From Candidatus Equimonas enterica (lineage in GTDB: Bacteria; Bacteroidota; Bacteroidia; Bacteroidales; Bacteroidaceae): a DNA stretch of 14,707 nt. The position numbers were made by a program, and so were the translations under genes. Shown here piece by piece: positions 13,020-14,707 of this stretch (its first letter is position 1; each line of letters opens with the position of its first letter). Below the pieces are notes generated by a model. The model was not told the origin of the DNA. It ran no database searches and was given only the letters and a program-made list of their open reading frames with translations. The stretch spans positions 1 to 14,707 of the forward strand of contig JAGHRU010000053.1 in NCBI GenBank assembly GCA_018066225.1, in the 5' to 3' direction.

Positions 13020-14490
13020 GATGGATGAATGCCTTTGATGCCTTGATGAGCGGGTGCATATAGGTGTCGTTCTTGATAAACGGCACGACCTTGCGGTATT
13101 CTGCCACGACCTTTTCGATGGGCTCGGAGGAGCGTGCAGGGCGACGGAAGTCGAGGGCTTGCACGGCATTGAAGAGCTCGATACCGAGCACGGACTCTAC
13201 GTTTTCAATCACGCGCACCAGCTTCGTAGCGGCATTGCTACCCATGCTGACGTGGTCTTCTTGTCCTTGCGACGAGGGGATGGAGTCGCAGGAAGCAGGC
13301 CAGCAGTAGCCCTTGGTCTGGCTCACAATCGAGGCGGCCGTATATTGCGGTATCATGAAGCCGCTGTTGAGGCCGGGAGTAGCCACGAGGAAGGAGGGAA
13401 GACCGCGCTGGCCAGAGATGAGGCGGAAGATGCGGCGTTCGGAGATACTACCCAACTCGGCCATAGCGATGGCGAGGGTATCCATGGGGATAGCGATGGG
13501 CTCACCGTGGAAGTTGCCTGCGGAGATGACCATATCCTCGTCGGGGAAGACATTGGGGTTGTCGGTCACGCCGTTGATTTCGTCCTCGATGACTTCTTTC
13601 ACGCGCGCAATGTTATCCTTGACAGCCCCGTGTACCTGCGGGATGCAACGGAAGGAATAAGGATCCTGCACATGCTCCTTGGGACGCTGGATAAGTTCAC
13701 TGCCTTCGAGTAGCGTGAGGAAACGCTCTGCCGTACGCAGCTGGCCGTTGTGACGGCGAAGGCGATGGGAGTGCGGGTAGAAGGGCTCGATGCGGCCGTC
13801 GTAGGCTTCGAGAGAGATAGCACCGATGACGTCGGCCCATACGGAGAGGCGCTCGCACTGGATGATGCTCCATACGGCGTGTGCACTCATGAACTGGGTG
13901 CCGTTGAGCAGTGCCAGGCCTTCCTTGCTTTGCAGACGGATAGGCTCCCAGCCGAGTTCGGCCCACACGTCGGCGGCTTCGCGGCGTTGGCCTTTGTAAT
14001 AGACCTCACCCATGCCGATGATAGGCAGGCAGAGGTGTGCCAGCGGTGCGAGGTCGCCCGACGCACCCAGCGACCCCTGCTGATAGACCACGGGAAGGAT
14101 GTCGTTGTTGAACATATCCACGAGACGCTGCACCGTCACGACCTGCGAACCACTATGGCCGTAGGAGAGGTTTTGAGCCTTCAAGAGCAGCATGATTCTT
14201 ACGATTTCGGGACGCACCTCTTCGCCTATGCCGCAAGCGTGGCTCATGACGAGGTTGTGCTGCAACTGCGAGAGGTCTTCTGCGCCAACCGACACGTTGC
14301 ACAGCGAGCCGAAGCCTGTGGTAACGCCGTAGATAGGACGGTCGCAGGTCTTCATCTTCTCATCGAGATACTGGCGGCATTTCTGGATGGCTGCCACGGC
14401 ATCATCGCCGAGACGCAGCGTAGCGTGGTTGTCGAGGATTTCGCGTATCTTGTCGATGGTCAGATGCGCATGGGAAATAATATGTTCCAT
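13003..14490 (-). CDS. hutH: Histidine ammonia-lyase
   Basis: 495 residues, near the usual 500-510. It removes ammonia from L-histidine to give urocanate, the first step of histidine catabolism. The Ala143-Ser144-Gly145 triad (GSLGASGDLAPLAH), which cyclises to the MIO cofactor, is intact. Tyr54 in IYGVTTGFG, the QHNLVMSHACG segment, ALLNGTQFM and the block RCIPQVHGAVKD are all present, as is QEDHVSMG. The start MEHIISHAHLTIDKIREIL fits the family N-terminus. It is followed by hutI with a 17-bp overlap. Urocanase and the formiminoglutamate-handling genes are not in the window on either side. No clear TAnnTTTG promoter was found in the 100 bp upstream. Confidence 0.96.
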   Translation of the reverse strand: MEHIISHAHLTIDKIREILDNHATLRLGDDAVAAIQKCRQYLDEKMKTCDRPIYGVTTGFGSLCNVSVGAEDLSQLQHNLVMSHACGIGEEVRPEIVRIMLLLKAQNLSYGHSGSQVVTVQRLVDMFNNDILPVVYQQGSLGASGDLAPLAHLCLPIIGMGEVYYKGQRREAADVWAELGWEPIRLQSKEGLALLNGTQFMSAHAVWSIIQCERLSVWADVIGAISLEAYDGRIEPFYPHSHRLRRHNGQLRTAERFLTLLEGSELIQRPKEHVQDPYSFRCIPQVHGAVKDNIARVKEVIEDEINGVTDNPNVFPDEDMVISAGNFHGEPIAIPMDTLAIAMAELGSISERRIFRLISGQRGLPSFLVATPGLNSGFMIPQYTAASIVSQTKGYCWPASCDSIPSSQGQEDHVSMGSNAATKLVRVIENVESVLGIELFNAVQALDFRRPARSSEPIEKVVAEYRKVVPFIKNDTYMHPLIKASKAFIHHDYHC

Positions 14491-14591
14491 TTTTATTGTT
14501 TGGAATTTATGGGTTTATTGATTTTATGCGAAATAAACTTAAAGCGTTGTCAGTCTGCCTGTTACAATGACTACACCAGCACCGTTTTCGG

Positions 14592-14679
14592 GCTTGGGCA
14601 GACCGTGCGAACTATCTAGGCAGAGCGTTCGCGCGACAAGGGCAAACCGCTTCACCGCTCTGGGCGATGCGCGAGCAGC
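14592..14679. repeat. 22-bp tandem palindromic repeat, locus 4 (four units, decaying to the right)
   Basis: Units start at 14592, 14614, 14636 and 14658, all in 22-bp register. Cores run TGGGCA, TAGGCA, AGGGCA and TGGGCG, so the match weakens from left to right. The first unit shares CAGACCGTGCGAAC exactly with locus 3. CGTTTTCG (14583-14590) precedes the first core at the same 12-bp distance as in locus 1 (335-342). The array lies upstream of hutH. The rest of 14491-14707 shows no gene. Confidence 0.75.
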
Positions 14680-14707
14680 CCCTGCGCGCTGTCGCTTACG
14701 GTCGCTT

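Noticed and set aside
14537..14544. TAAGTTTA as a hutH promoter -7 box
   Set aside because: The last base differs from TAnnTTTG, and no TTTG lies at the right distance upstream. The evidence is too weak to list as a feature.

Overview
The window looks like a chromosomal segment of a fairly GC-rich member of the Bacteroidota, most likely order Bacteroidales. The reasons are the gene order rpsL-rpsG-fusA-rpsJ, an EF-G and a ParE-type topoisomerase subunit of Bacteroidales character, little sign of Shine-Dalgarno sites, and promoters of the Bacteroidota type (TTTG or TTG, about 20 bp, then TAnnTTTG) in front of most transcription units. The genus cannot be fixed from the sequence alone.

Layout. 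1-99 (minus) is the start of a lipoprotein gene that runs off the left edge. 100-520 has no gene, but holds that gene's promoter and leader hairpin, two short-period tandem repeat arrays (21 bp and 22 bp), and a terminator. 521-591 (minus) is tRNA-Gln(UUG) with its own promoter. 669-4766 (minus) is an apparent operon parE, coaD, S41 peptidase. 4767-5092 holds the parE promoter, a second class of 22-bp-phased repeat and the rpsJ terminator. 5093-8705 (minus) is the str ribosomal operon rpsL-rpsG-fusA-rpsJ, with a well-formed promoter at 8789-8820. 8706-9039 holds that promoter and another 22-bp array. 9040-10705 (minus) is comF followed by a XerC/XerD recombinase, with overlapping reading frames. 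Divergent from it is an RluA-family pseudouridine synthase (10816-11697, plus), ended by a 15-bp-stem terminator that probably serves both directions. 11790-14490 (minus) is hutH-hutI, two histidine-degradation genes that overlap by 17 bp. A degenerate 22-bp array follows at 14592-14679.

The genes are mostly core housekeeping: translation, chromosome decatenation and dimer resolution, CoA synthesis, envelope proteolysis and histidine catabolism. No phage, transposase, CRISPR or defence module is present.

The most unusual content is between the genes. Four separate spacers carry tandem arrays with an exact 22-bp period whose centre is TGSSCA. Three of them share the palindromic core TCTGSSCAGA and strings of 14-15 identical bases over distances of up to 8.5 kb. 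The fourth uses the same TGCCCA/CGGGCA centre and period but AT-rich arms. All sit at the ends of transcription units. Other points of interest are an Asp-to-Asn change in the EGDSA motif of ParE (a classical quinolone-resistance position), a Lys-rich insertion in the same protein, an Asp-to-Arg change in the CoaD nucleotide-binding motif, a str operon cut off by a strong terminator after rpsJ, and hairpins in the fusA-rpsJ spacer and in the lipoprotein leader.
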